Of a stretch of 11,642 nt of DNA, positions 1-6,995 are shown piece by piece (within the stretch, counting starts at the first letter, position 1; the number at the start of each line of letters is the position of its first letter). Below the pieces are notes generated by a model that had not been told where the DNA came from, did no database searches, and was given only the letters and a program-made list of their open reading frames with translations. A program made the translations under genes and the position numbers. This DNA comes from Aquincolibacterium sp964606385. GTDB taxonomy: Bacteria; Omnitrophota; Omnitrophia; Omnitrophales; Aquincolibacteriaceae. The stretch lies in the NCBI GenBank assembly GCA_964606385.1, contig CAZSFZ010000033.1, forward strand, positions 1 through 11,642. The letters are read 5' to 3'.

Positions 1-2
1 AT

Positions 3-569
3 AGCGTGGATATGGCAACCATCATGCGCGTCAACAATTTAACAAGCAAAACCCAACTGAAAAAGGGCATGAAACTTCTGATCCCAAACACCCGCGGTCC
101 GCGGCCCAATATTCCTCTTTTTCCTACCAAACGCTGGACGCATATTGTGATCCACCATACGGCGACCGATCAGGGCAGTGCTTACAGCGTTGACGGTTTG
201 CATCAACAGCGCGGCTGGGAGAACGGTATGGGCTATGATTTTCTGATCGATAACGGGACGCGTGGAAAGACGATCGGACAAATTGAAGTGGGGCCACGGT
301 GGCTCAAACAGATGCCAGGGGCGCATGTGAAAGTGGGCGACTGGAACCAGAAGTCCATCGGCATTGCTGTGGTCGGTAATTATAGCGAGGCCAGACTTCC
401 CGATCCAATGCTTGATTCTCTAACCTTTCTCGTGCTTACGCTTAAAAACTTTTATCGGATCCCGGATCGGAATATCATAGGACATCGCGACGTGCCCGGC
501 GCCGCGACCGAGTGTCCGGGGAAATTCTTCCCCTGGAACGAATTCAAACGCCGTCTCCGGAGTTATTAA
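3..569 (+). CDS. LysM-PGRP N-acetylmuramoyl-L-alanine amidase, 3' part (5' end outside window)
   Basis: This is the C-terminal part of a zinc amidase that cleaves the lactyl-peptide bond of peptidoglycan, presumably in the cell envelope. The frame is open to the left edge, and a GTG at 6 is only an internal codon by my reading. The first ~25 residues (VDMATIMRVNNL...LKKGMKLLIP) match the second half of a LysM peptidoglycan-binding repeat, so the true start lies upstream. The PGRP/amidase_2 domain follows at about residues 43-185, counting the GTG as 1. It shows HIVIHHTAT (zinc ligand His50 or 51), MGYDFLID (Tyr77, the catalytic-type tyrosine), GAH (His107) and GHRDVPGAATECPG (His160 and Cys170 as the other zinc ligands). 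The catalytic set is therefore complete. The next gene begins 36 bp downstream with its own Shine-Dalgarno, so the amidase may or may not share its transcript. Any signal peptide would be outside the window. Confidence 0.88.
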   Translation, partial: SVDMATIMRVNNLTSKTQLKKGMKLLIPNTRGPRPNIPLFPTKRWTHIVIHHTATDQGSAYSVDGLHQQRGWENGMGYDFLIDNGTRGKTIGQIEVGPRWLKQMPGAHVKVGDWNQKSIGIAVVGNYSEARLPDPMLDSLTFLVLTLKNFYRIPDRNIIGHRDVPGAATECPGKFFPWNEFKRRLRSY

Positions 570-605
570 AGAATTTCCCGACAAAAAAGGACCAGGAGCT
601 GAAAA

Positions 606-1091
606 ATGATTTATCTTTACGGTTTTGCCTTTTTGGCTTTAGTGGCATCTTTCAGCGCTAATTTCAAAAAAACGGTACTCGCGCTCAAAACCGCTTGGCG
701 TGAGTTTTTTCAGATTTTTCCGGCATTAGTGACCATGGTGATTTTAGTGACAATCCTTTTGTTCTTGGTGCCCGATAAAGTTATCGCGAATTATCTCGGA
801 AATCATAATAAATGGATCGGTTTTTTGTTCGCCACGCTTTTTGGATCCATCACGATCATGCCCGGATTTATCGCTTTTCCGCTTTGCGGTATTCTCTTAA
901 AACAGGGCGTGCCTTATATGGTGCTTTCGGCTTTCGCAAGTACCTTAATGATGGTTGGCATCGCCACATTCCCGATCGAGAAGCGGTATTTCGGCACAAA
1001 AGTAGCTCTTATGAGGAATGGTTTGAGTTTGGTCGTAGCGGTTATTGTCGCGCTCGTGACGGGATTTTTTTATGGAGAATTATTTTCATGA
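606..1091 (+). CDS. permease, N-terminal half-size subunit (COG0701/DUF318-like)
   Basis: This is a 161-residue integral membrane protein with about four or five hydrophobic helices (roughly 2-18, 38-57, 70-87, 88-104 and 137-157). The stretch GSITIMPGFIAFPLCGILLKQG resembles the conserved core of the COG0701 permease family, which includes YraQ and the organoarsenical exporter ArsP. Family members are usually about 300 residues. Here the protein is half that, and the next gene supplies a second half, so the two products probably pair in the inner membrane. AGGAG at 594-598 lies 7 nt before the ATG. The stop overlaps the next start by 4 bp (ATGA), which indicates translational coupling and equal stoichiometry. 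The substrate cannot be read from sequence; a metal(loid) or an organic thiol adduct would fit the neighbours. The family call is fairly secure, the function is not. Confidence 0.72.
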   Translation: MIYLYGFAFLALVASFSANFKKTVLALKTAWREFFQIFPALVTMVILVTILLFLVPDKVIANYLGNHNKWIGFLFATLFGSITIMPGFIAFPLCGILLKQGVPYMVLSAFASTLMMVGIATFPIEKRYFGTKVALMRNGLSLVVAVIVALVTGFFYGELFS

Positions 1092-1621
1092 AACTTTCAC
1101 GTCGAGCCATCGTTATTACGGGAATTCTGTACGGTGCGTTGATTCTGATAGCGTTTCTGACGGGGTACGAACCGGGGCAGAAGATCGGCCGTGACTTTGT
1201 TTCCTTTAGCTGGGATCTACTCAAAGTAATGCCTCCTGTCTTTATTCTCATAGGACTCTTTGAGGTGTGGGTGTCCTCGGAAGCTGTTGCGAAACATTGC
1301 GGAAAGAATTCGGGTTTCGGCGGTTTTCTTTGGGCCATCCTTCTTGCCGGTACGGCGGTAGGCGGAGTGCAGATGGCGTTTCCCGTCGCATATGCCTTGC
1401 ACAAGAAGGGCGCGAGACTCGGAATGATTTTCACCTATGTAGGCGCGGCCGCTATATGCAGGATACCCCTGACGACATTTGAAGCGTCCTTTTTGGGGCT
1501 AAAGTTCACGGTAATTCGTTGGGCAGTTTCTTTGCCGCTGGTCATTATGACAGCTGTTTTCCTTGAGCGTTACTTGACTGCTCAAGGCTACAAGTTACCG
1601 CTAATGGAAATGGATAAATGA
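1088..1621 (+). CDS. permease, C-terminal half-size subunit (COG0701/DUF318-like)
   Basis: This is a 177-residue membrane protein, the partner of the preceding half-permease. The start at 1088 is chosen because it forms an ATGA overlap with the upstream stop; the open frame extends further upstream only as a shadow of the first subunit. Hydrophobic segments lie at about 8-25, 43-60, 78-98, 110-128 and 138-160. The segment LLAGTAVGGVQMAFPVAYALHKKG is laid out like the glycine/proline-rich signature of subunit one (small-residue run, FP, then a turn and LxKxG). This suggests the two halves derive from an internally duplicated or inverted-topology ancestor. The gene overlaps the downstream DUF89 gene by 4 bp. 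Split two-gene versions of this permease family are, as I recall, common in anaerobes. The transported compound is unknown. Confidence 0.7.
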   Translation: MKLSRRAIVITGILYGALILIAFLTGYEPGQKIGRDFVSFSWDLLKVMPPVFILIGLFEVWVSSEAVAKHCGKNSGFGGFLWAILLAGTAVGGVQMAFPVAYALHKKGARLGMIFTYVGAAAICRIPLTTFEASFLGLKFTVIRWAVSLPLVIMTAVFLERYLTAQGYKLPLMEMDK

Positions 1622-2499
1622 AAACTTATCTTGATTGTATCCCTTGTTTTTTCAGGCAAGCCCTGGAAGCATCCCGGTTGGCCGGGGCGGGTTTCCGGAT
1701 GCAGAGGCAGGTTTTAAATGAGGTAGCGAAGATCGGCCCTTCTTTTTCCTTGTCATCTTCACCGCCCGAGACGGGACGGATCATTTACCGCCTGGTAAGC
1801 CGGTTAACGGGAAAAAAAGACCCTTATGCAAACATCAAAAAGGAAAGCAATCTAAAAGCCCTCAAGCTTTATCCCAGGCTCAAAAGAAGGATCTCTCGCT
1901 CCCGGGACCCTCTGGCCGCCGCGGTAAGATTGGCGATCGCTGGAAATATCATTGATTACGGTGTTAAAAATTCTCTGAACGTGGAGTACGAATTAGAAAA
2001 AATAATGAAGGCTGAAAACAAGCTGATCCAAAAAGAAGATAAGCGGTTTTACCAATATGCAAAGTTCCGGCGAACGCTTTTGAAATCTAAAGAAGTGCTT
2101 TATCTCGCGGATAATTCCGGGGAAGTGGTTTTTGACCGTCTTTTACTGGAAGAGATCAAAAGGCTCGATCCTTTGAAGAAAATCCTGTATGCGGTCAAGT
2201 CCCGGCCGTCGATCAATGATGCTCTAAGGAAAGATGCCGAGCAATGCGGCATTGATGCCGCCGCTGAGATTATCACAAGCGGATCGGACGCCCCCGGCAC
2301 GGTGCTTTCCCTGTGTTCATCCGGATTTCTGAGGGTCTATCGAAAAGCGGACATGGTCATCAGTAAAGGACAGGGGAACTTTGAGGCCTTATCCTGCTCG
2401 CCCAGGCCCGTCTTCTTCCTTTTTATGGCCAAATGTCCTGTGGTCGCCAGTCACGCCGGATGCCGGATCGGTGACATCATTTTAAGATATGGAGGATAG
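1618..2499 (+). CDS. DUF89 / ARMT1-like metal-dependent phosphatase (COG1578)
   Basis: This 293-residue protein belongs to the DUF89 (damage-control phosphatase, ARMT1-like) family. Characterised members use Mn, Co or Ni to remove phosphate from damaged or toxic phosphometabolites. Family marks seen here are an N-terminal LDCIPCFF with a CxxC (Cys7, Cys10), GNIIDYG (109-115), YLADNSGEVVFD with the metal-binding Asp-Asn (165-166), KSRPSINDAL (194-203), SGSDAPG (221-227), SKGQGNFEAL (249-258) and AKCPVVA (271-277). The Asp-Asn and the KGQGN loop are the expected catalytic elements, so the enzyme looks intact and full length. The start ATG overlaps the permease stop (ATGA). Coupling to a permease suggests action on the imported or exported compound or on a metal-damaged metabolite, but this is inference. 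The exact substrate is unknown. Confidence 0.85.
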   Translation: MKTYLDCIPCFFRQALEASRLAGAGFRMQRQVLNEVAKIGPSFSLSSSPPETGRIIYRLVSRLTGKKDPYANIKKESNLKALKLYPRLKRRISRSRDPLAAAVRLAIAGNIIDYGVKNSLNVEYELEKIMKAENKLIQKEDKRFYQYAKFRRTLLKSKEVLYLADNSGEVVFDRLLLEEIKRLDPLKKILYAVKSRPSINDALRKDAEQCGIDAAAEIITSGSDAPGTVLSLCSSGFLRVYRKADMVISKGQGNFEALSCSPRPVFFLFMAKCPVVASHAGCRIGDIILRYGG

Positions 2500-2504
2500 A
2501 TGCT

Positions 2505-2681
2505 ATGAAAACATTATTAAGAATTTTGTCGTTCGTGTGTGAAATGTGCCCTTTGTGTATTGCGGCTAGACATTTTCCGGATTCCAAATTTGCTTCGGGA
2601 ATGAAACGGTTTGAAAAATTCTGTCCCTTTTGCAGCGCTCACAGAAAGCTGGAACAGAAAGAATGCTCTCAGGGGAAATAG
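2505..2681 (+). CDS. 58-residue cysteine-motif protein of unknown function
   Basis: This short gene sits exactly in the gap between the phosphatase and peptide deformylase genes. GGAGG (2491-2495) lies 9 nt before the ATG, and the stop is TAG at 2679-2681. The product begins MKTLLRILSFV and carries CEMCPLC (Cys12, Cys15, Cys18) and CPFC (Cys40, Cys43), with a sixth cysteine at 54 and His23 and His46. Two paired cysteine knuckles about 22 residues apart suggest a zinc ribbon or a small thiol/metal-binding protein. The N-terminal hydrophobic stretch is too short to call a signal peptide. I do not recognise a named family. Its reality rests on the good ribosome binding site, the perfect fit between coupled genes and the ordered cysteine pattern. 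Its place in the run suggests a metal chaperone or redox partner, as inference only. Confidence 0.7.
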   Translation: MKTLLRILSFVCEMCPLCIAARHFPDSKFASGMKRFEKFCPFCSAHRKLEQKECSQGK

Positions 2682-2702
2682 CTTTCGGGAAGGAGATGGA
2701 AC

Positions 2703-3176
2703 ATGACAGCCTTTAAGATCCGGGAGTATCCGGATCCTGTTTTGAGGAAAAAATGTTGTCCGGTGGAAGAAATCACGGATAAAGAACGTGATCTTTTTCA
2801 GCAAATGCTTCTCATTATGAGGCGCTTTAAGGGGATCGGTCTGGCGGCCCCGCAGGTCGGGATTTCCAGGAGTCTGATCGTGGCAGATCTGGGAGATAAC
2901 TCCCTGTGTTTAGCGAATCCCGTGCTTTTGAAAATACAAGGATCAGAAACGGAAGAAGAAGGCTGTTTAAGTATTCCCGGCGTCAAGGTTGCCGTGGACA
3001 GGCCGGCGGAAGTTATTGTGGGCGGATTAAATGAAAAGGGTAAATCCGTTGTGATCGAGACCCGAGGCCTTTTAGCGAGAGTGTTTCAGCATGAGCTGGA
3101 TCATTTGGAAGGGAAATTGATTGTTGATTATCGTAATGATTCAGGATTGACAGATGCGCGCTTTCTTAAGGGGTAA
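2703..3176 (+). CDS. def: peptide deformylase
   Basis: This enzyme removes the N-formyl group from nascent polypeptides at the ribosome, using Fe(II), Zn or Ni. All three family motifs are present: GIGLAAPQVG (44-53), EGCLSIPG (86-93, metal ligand Cys88) and QHELDH (129-134, ligands His130 and His134 with catalytic Glu131). Its 157 residues are the usual length for a compact deformylase. AGGAG at 2691-2695 lies 7 nt before the start. It is not next to fmt, its common partner, but inside a run of redox and metal genes, with only 1 nt separating it from the following membrane ferredoxin gene. It may be the only deformylase or a second copy placed under the run's regulation; the window cannot decide this. 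Confidence 0.95.
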   Translation: MTAFKIREYPDPVLRKKCCPVEEITDKERDLFQQMLLIMRRFKGIGLAAPQVGISRSLIVADLGDNSLCLANPVLLKIQGSETEEEGCLSIPGVKVAVDRPAEVIVGGLNEKGKSVVIETRGLLARVFQHELDHLEGKLIVDYRNDSGLTDARFLKG

Positions 3177-3177
3177 T

Positions 3178-4272
3178 ATGAAAAGAATATTCATTTGGGG
3201 TCTGTTGATCGCTATTTGTGTGGCTTCACTCTTTCTTTTTGCGCAGGGTTCCATTGAAAAAAAGAAAGAAGTGAAAATTTCTTCCGAATGGACATTGAAG
3301 GAGCTGGGTAATATTTACGACATCAAGCCGGGCGAGTTTAAAAGGCGAATAAAACATTCCTTTGGTATTGATAAGGATCTTTATGGCAGCACGAAGCTTG
3401 GGGGGCTTGGTATTTCAGAAGAGCAGCTATTGAAGCTGCTCGAACAGATTAGGCGTGAAACATCACCACGGGTTTTTGTCATAAAAATCGTTCTTTGGTC
3501 GATCGGTCTGGGGCTGGTGCTTCAATGCGTTCTAACCATCAAAAATAAAAAGAAAATTAATAAAATGCGGGCGGCGGTTATGGTCGCAGTGCTTGTCGGG
3601 ATCGGGGTTCTCTTGGGGCCGTCCCCTAATCCAATGGAGTCAATCGTTCAACTCGTAAAGTCCTTCGCGGGTCTTGATGTGAAGCATGCATCCGTTTTTA
3701 ACATTTTTATGATTTTCACTATTCTTTCAATCGTTGCCCCAAAGTTTCTTTGTTCGTGGGGATGCCCTTTGGGCGCGTTGCAAGAATGTGTTTTCAATAT
3801 TCCTTTTCTTAAAAATCAGAAATTCCGGGTTCCGTTTGCTCTGAGCTTCGCAATGCGTGTTATTTTGTTTTTCGCGTTTCTTTTAGGTTTACTGGTGTTC
3901 TCGGGTGTTTTGCAAGGAAAGTCGATTTTTCATTATGTAAATTACTTCAAAATATTCAAACCCACGGATTTAAATTGGATCTTAGTGAGCACTCTTCCGA
4001 TCCTGCTCGTTTTGAGTTTTTTCACTTTCAGGCCTTTCTGCCACTGGATATGCCCGTTTGGCCTTTTTTCATGGCTCCTCGAAACAATAACAATTCAACG
4101 CGTTCGCGTTGATCATGACAAATGTATCAATTGCAAACTATGCGTAACCATATGCCCCACAGAGGCCGCGGCCGGGATATTGACGGATAAAAAACCGTTA
4201 CTCCGGGCGGATTGTTGGTCATGTGGGAAATGTATGACGGTTTGCCCTAAGGATGCTTTGGATTTTAAATAA
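3178..4272 (+). CDS. membrane-bound 4Fe-4S electron-transfer protein (NapH/CcoG-like)
   Basis: This 364-residue protein has an N-terminal hydrophobic segment (4-22, signal anchor), a soluble region (about 30-97), several membrane helices (about 100-119, 133-148, 172-188, 222-245 and 267-285) and a C-terminal ferredoxin domain. Cysteine motifs of the polyferredoxin membrane family are CSWGCP (Cys192, Cys196) and CHWICP (Cys288, Cys292), near the membrane face. Two classical clusters follow: CINCKLCVTICP (Cys316, 319, 322, 326) and CWSCGKCMTVCP (Cys346, 349, 352, 356). The likely role is moving electrons between the membrane quinone pool and a soluble partner. The start at 3178 follows the deformylase stop by 1 nt; an alternative in-frame start 24 nt upstream lies inside def and is less likely. 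The soluble N-terminal region (WTLKELGNIYDIKPGEFKRR...) looks like a small helical module I cannot name. Confidence 0.85.
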   Translation: MKRIFIWGLLIAICVASLFLFAQGSIEKKKEVKISSEWTLKELGNIYDIKPGEFKRRIKHSFGIDKDLYGSTKLGGLGISEEQLLKLLEQIRRETSPRVFVIKIVLWSIGLGLVLQCVLTIKNKKKINKMRAAVMVAVLVGIGVLLGPSPNPMESIVQLVKSFAGLDVKHASVFNIFMIFTILSIVAPKFLCSWGCPLGALQECVFNIPFLKNQKFRVPFALSFAMRVILFFAFLLGLLVFSGVLQGKSIFHYVNYFKIFKPTDLNWILVSTLPILLVLSFFTFRPFCHWICPFGLFSWLLETITIQRVRVDHDKCINCKLCVTICPTEAAAGILTDKKPLLRADCWSCGKCMTVCPKDALDFK

Positions 4273-4314
4273 CAACAAGCAGTTATCTTGCAATGAGAGA
4301 GCGGAGGTTTTGAA

Positions 4315-5172
4315 ATGGCAGAAACAGACCACCAGCAGGAACTAGAGATGCAGGAAGAACGAATTAAATACCGGATGAAGTTCATCAAAAAAACATTCGT
4401 CGTGATGAGCGGAAAAGGCGGTGTCGGAAAAACAACCGTTGCCGTGAATCTCGCTTATGCTCTCGCCCTGAAGGGGAAACAGGTCGGCATTCTGGATGTT
4501 GATATCCACGGACCTAATATCGCGAAAATGCTCGGGATTGAAGATAAGCAGGTCCAACAGTTCAGGGAACATTCCATCCAGCCGGTGATGGTAAAGAAGA
4601 ATCTGAAAGCGGTAAGTATTGCCCTGCTGGGGATGGATCCGTCCGAACCGATTATATGGAGAGGCCCGGCTAAAGCGGGTGTTATCCGTCAATTTCTGTG
4701 CGATGTCGAGTGGGGAGAACTGGACTATCTGATTGTGGATTGCCCCCCGGGTACCGGCGATGAGCCCTTAAGCGTATGCCAGCTCATCCCGGACCTGACT
4801 GGAGTGATCATTGTCACAACGCCCCAGGAAGTGGCCGTGCTGGATGCGAAAAAGAGTATTTCCTTTGCGAGGAAGATCCCGGTTCCTATCGCGGGGGTTA
4901 TCGAGAACATGAGCGGACTTTGCTGCCCCCACTGTGCCAAAGAAATAAACCTGTTCAAGAAAGGAGGAGGTCAAAAGCTAGCGCTTGAGCAAAAGGTCCC
5001 TTTCCTAGGGGCTATTCCTATGAATATTGATTTTGTAACTCACGGGGATACGGGGACGCCTTTCGTTTCACTGGACGGAGGCGATCCTTCGGCGCAAGCC
5101 TTTTCCGGGATTGTACATATCCTGGAAGCCAATGTAGAATCGCGCTGTGAAAAGCATTGTTTTAAAAAATAA
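4315..5172 (+). CDS. Mrp/NBP35-family P-loop ATPase (Fe-S carrier type)
   Basis: This 285-residue ATPase is of the Mrp/ApbC/NBP35 family, which carries or transfers Fe-S clusters in the cytoplasm. It shows the deviant Walker A GKGGVGKT (33-40), a Walker A'-like DVDIHGPN (61-68), DCPPGTGDE (142-150) and a CxxC (Cys204, Cys207 in LCCPHC) expected to bridge a 4Fe-4S cluster in a homodimer. It has no N-terminal DUF59/MIP18 domain and no N-terminal four-cysteine ferredoxin motif; a further CEKHC lies at the C-terminus (278-282). GGAGG (4303-4307) lies 7 nt before the ATG, after a 42-nt gap that could hold an internal promoter, though none is convincing. Its location between a membrane ferredoxin and a ferritin suggests it matures or supplies clusters for this module. 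Confidence 0.9.
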   Translation: MAETDHQQELEMQEERIKYRMKFIKKTFVVMSGKGGVGKTTVAVNLAYALALKGKQVGILDVDIHGPNIAKMLGIEDKQVQQFREHSIQPVMVKKNLKAVSIALLGMDPSEPIIWRGPAKAGVIRQFLCDVEWGELDYLIVDCPPGTGDEPLSVCQLIPDLTGVIIVTTPQEVAVLDAKKSISFARKIPVPIAGVIENMSGLCCPHCAKEINLFKKGGGQKLALEQKVPFLGAIPMNIDFVTHGDTGTPFVSLDGGDPSAQAFSGIVHILEANVESRCEKHCFKK

Positions 5173-5187
5173 AAAAGGAGGAATCTC

Positions 5188-5679
5188 ATGGGAACCAAAG
5201 GAAGAGAGATCGTGGGAGTGAATATTAAGGAGCTGCTCAGCCTGATGAACAAAGCCTATGCCGACGAATGGCTGGCGTATTATCAGTATTGGGTCGGCGC
5301 AAAGGTTGCGACCGGAAGGATGCGAGGAATTATCGCGAAGGAACTAGAAGATCATGCCGGGGAAGAATTGCATCACGCAGACATGCTGGTGGAGCGCATG
5401 ATCCAGCTTGGCGGGGCACCCCTTTTGAATCCCGAAGATTGGGCCAAGGAAACAAACTGTGGCTATGACGCGCCAACCGATCCGAGCACGAAAACACTTC
5501 TCACGCAAAACATCAAGGGCGAACAGTGCGCTATCACGACTTACAAGAAGCTCCTTGATTTCGTAAAGGGCAAGGACGATCTCACGGAGAAGATCGTCCT
5601 CGAAATCCTGGCAGACGAGGTAGAACACGAAGAAGACCTTCAAGCCATGCTCGACGACATGAAGGCTCCTGTTAAGTGA
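5188..5679 (+). CDS. Dps-like ferritin of the thioferritin (DPSL) type
   Basis: This 163-residue four-helix ferritin-like protein should form a cage that oxidises and stores iron at the expense of peroxide. The di-iron ligands are all visible: Glu27, Glu60 with His63 (ExxH), Glu112, and Glu144 with His147 (ExxH). Two cysteines, Cys91 in the loop between helix pairs and Cys114 beside Glu112 (KGEQCA), reproduce the cysteine pair that defines the Dps-like or thioferritin branch known from Sulfolobus and Bacteroides. An ordinary bacterioferritin lacks this pair. The very strong Shine-Dalgarno AGGAGG (5176-5181), 6 nt before the ATG, suggests high expression. The following gene starts within its stop codon (GTGA), so the two are translationally coupled. 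The role is probably protection from peroxide and free iron in an anaerobe. Confidence 0.85.
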   Translation: MGTKGREIVGVNIKELLSLMNKAYADEWLAYYQYWVGAKVATGRMRGIIAKELEDHAGEELHHADMLVERMIQLGGAPLLNPEDWAKETNCGYDAPTDPSTKTLLTQNIKGEQCAITTYKKLLDFVKGKDDLTEKIVLEILADEVEHEEDLQAMLDDMKAPVK

Positions 5680-6023
5680 GCGTTGAGAAAGCGAAAGACC
5701 ATTACCTTGGCCGGTCCGGTTCACGACGGATGAACTGTTGTGAGTCGGTGGCGCACGCCTTCAAACACGCAGTTCCTCTTTCCGAAGAGGAGCTGCGATC
5801 GTTTGAGGGATGTGGCGGAGGCAGAGCCCTGGAAGGCTACTGCGGCGCTTTTTATGCGGCTCGGTATATTCTCGAACGCCACTTTCCTCATCGAGCTCAA
5901 GAAAGTATGGAGCAACTTCATGCTGTAGCAGGCTCCCTGAAATGCCGCGAGATCAAAGCTCTGAAAAAGCTCCCATGCGTCGGCTGTGTCGAAAAAGCCG
6001 CTGAAGTGGTTAAAGGGAAATGA
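5676..6023 (+). CDS. C_GCAxxG_C_C-type cysteine-rich protein
   Basis: This 115-residue protein has the cysteine spacing of the C_GCAxxG_C_C family: NCC (Cys21, Cys22), EGCGGG (Cys46), GYCGAF (Cys56), KCRE (Cys90) and PCVGC (Cys101, Cys104). Such proteins are predicted, not shown, to bind an Fe-S cluster or use redox-active cysteines. The GTG start at 5676 overlaps the ferritin stop by 4 bp (GTGA). An ATG at 5730 is an in-frame alternative that would still keep all the cysteines, but the coupling favours the GTG. The stop overlaps the next start by 4 bp as well. Its position between a ferritin and a metal hydrolase points to a redox or iron-mobilising partner. This is inference from context. 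Confidence 0.78.
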   Translation: MSVEKAKDHYLGRSGSRRMNCCESVAHAFKHAVPLSEEELRSFEGCGGGRALEGYCGAFYAARYILERHFPHRAQESMEQLHAVAGSLKCREIKALKKLPCVGCVEKAAEVVKGK

Positions 6024-6727
6024 AGCTCAGGCTTATAGCCGAAGGTTCAACAAAACGGGATAGGAAAACTCTGTGCTGGGGCATTTCCTTTCTGGTTGGA
6101 GACGTTCTTTTCGATGCTTTTGGTCGGGAAGATATCTTTCGAAAAAATGTTAGCCGCTTCAAGATCGATCTCTCCCGGGTCAAGCATGTAGTAATCTCGC
6201 ATGAGGACTGGGATCACATTGCCGGCCTTGGGGCCTTCTTGAGAACTCACCCCAAAACACGTGTTTATGTCTGCAAAAAATCTGGCAACGCACTAAAAGA
6301 GCTGATCCGCAGTAATGCTGGTTTACTTGTCGAAGTCGAAAAACCTCAAAAGATCAGCAGCAATATTTTTTCCATCGGTCAGATGCGCGCCGACACAGGC
6401 CGCGGCATTCTTTATGAACAGGCTCTCATCGTGAAGTCCGAAAAAGGCTTTTCAGTGATCACAGGATGCGCCCACCCAGGCATTGTCCGGATCGTGAGAC
6501 AAGCCGTCAAAATATTCGGGAAGAAGATCTTCGTAGTCTGCGGGGGCTTCCACATGAAGGATAATTCTCGGGAAGAAAACTTAAAGATCATCACAGAACT
6601 CCAAGCCCTTGGTGTCAAAAAAGTCATTCCTCTCCATTGCGCAGGGTTCTCAGCTGTTCGGATCTTTGGCAGGTTTTATGGAAAAAACCGCATCAAATTG
6701 CAAGAGGGGGATGCTTTTCAGCTTTGA
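6020..6727 (+). CDS. metallo-beta-lactamase-fold protein (COG1237-like) with HxDxDH motif
   Basis: This 235-residue metallo-beta-lactamase-fold protein resembles the COG1237 group, which includes the archaeal enzyme proposed to make a methanopterin precursor. Seen here are ISHEDWDHIAGL (His61, Asp63, Asp65, His66), GCAHPGI (His152), GGFH (His178) and LHCAG (His206). In the usual HxHxDH motif the second histidine is replaced by Asp63. This change recalls the carboxylate-bearing HxExDH iron site of flavodiiron proteins, so a di-iron or Fe/Zn site is possible. No flavodoxin domain is attached. The start overlaps the upstream stop (ATGA), and this is the last gene of the run. The substrate is unknown. 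The fold assignment is strong, the sub-family moderate. Confidence 0.82.
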   Translation: MKLRLIAEGSTKRDRKTLCWGISFLVGDVLFDAFGREDIFRKNVSRFKIDLSRVKHVVISHEDWDHIAGLGAFLRTHPKTRVYVCKKSGNALKELIRSNAGLLVEVEKPQKISSNIFSIGQMRADTGRGILYEQALIVKSEKGFSVITGCAHPGIVRIVRQAVKIFGKKIFVVCGGFHMKDNSREENLKIITELQALGVKKVIPLHCAGFSAVRIFGRFYGKNRIKLQEGDAFQL

Positions 6728-6871
6728 AGTGATTTCACCAAGCCCTCCCCAAAAAGCTAGTAAGGGACGTTGAGGCGCGGGCGGCAGTTACAGAGCGAAT
6801 GTCGTTATTCTTCTGGATTGCGATATTAAATCCCACCTTCCGGCGCGGGTCCTTACCCTTCCGGATACTTA

Positions 6872-6890
6872 TCCGCCACGCTGTGGCGGA
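6872..6890. repeat. perfect 8-bp hairpin TCCGCCAC-gct-GTGGCGGA
   Basis: The arms TCCGCCAC (6872-6879) and GTGGCGGA (6883-6890) are perfect complements around a 3-nt loop. No T-run follows, so it is not a classical terminator. Its GC-rich compact form inside an otherwise gene-free gap is typical of dispersed intergenic REP-like or MITE-like repeats. Confidence 0.6.
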
Positions 6891-6980
6891 CGTCCTCTGA
6901 CGGACCGGACAATAAAAAAGTCGGACGGACTTCAAGATGCTTTTCATTTCGTTATTAACTCCCAATAGTACTTATCTGGC

Positions 6981-6995
6981 CGCGCACTTAGCGCG
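6981..6995. repeat. 5-bp palindrome CGCGC-actta-GCGCG
   Basis: This is a perfect short inverted repeat 54 bp upstream of the HTH gene. It could be an operator for the downstream regulator or just a weak hairpin. There is no further support. Confidence 0.3.

Noticed and set aside
6728..6745. GTGA-tt-TCAC hairpin after the last gene of the redox run as a terminator
   Set aside because: It has only a 4-bp stem and no T-run follows, so it is too weak to call.
6735..6965. Minus-strand 76-codon open frame
   Set aside because: It has no ribosome binding site, no family resemblance, and lies over the hairpin and repeat motifs. It is better explained as non-coding repeat DNA.
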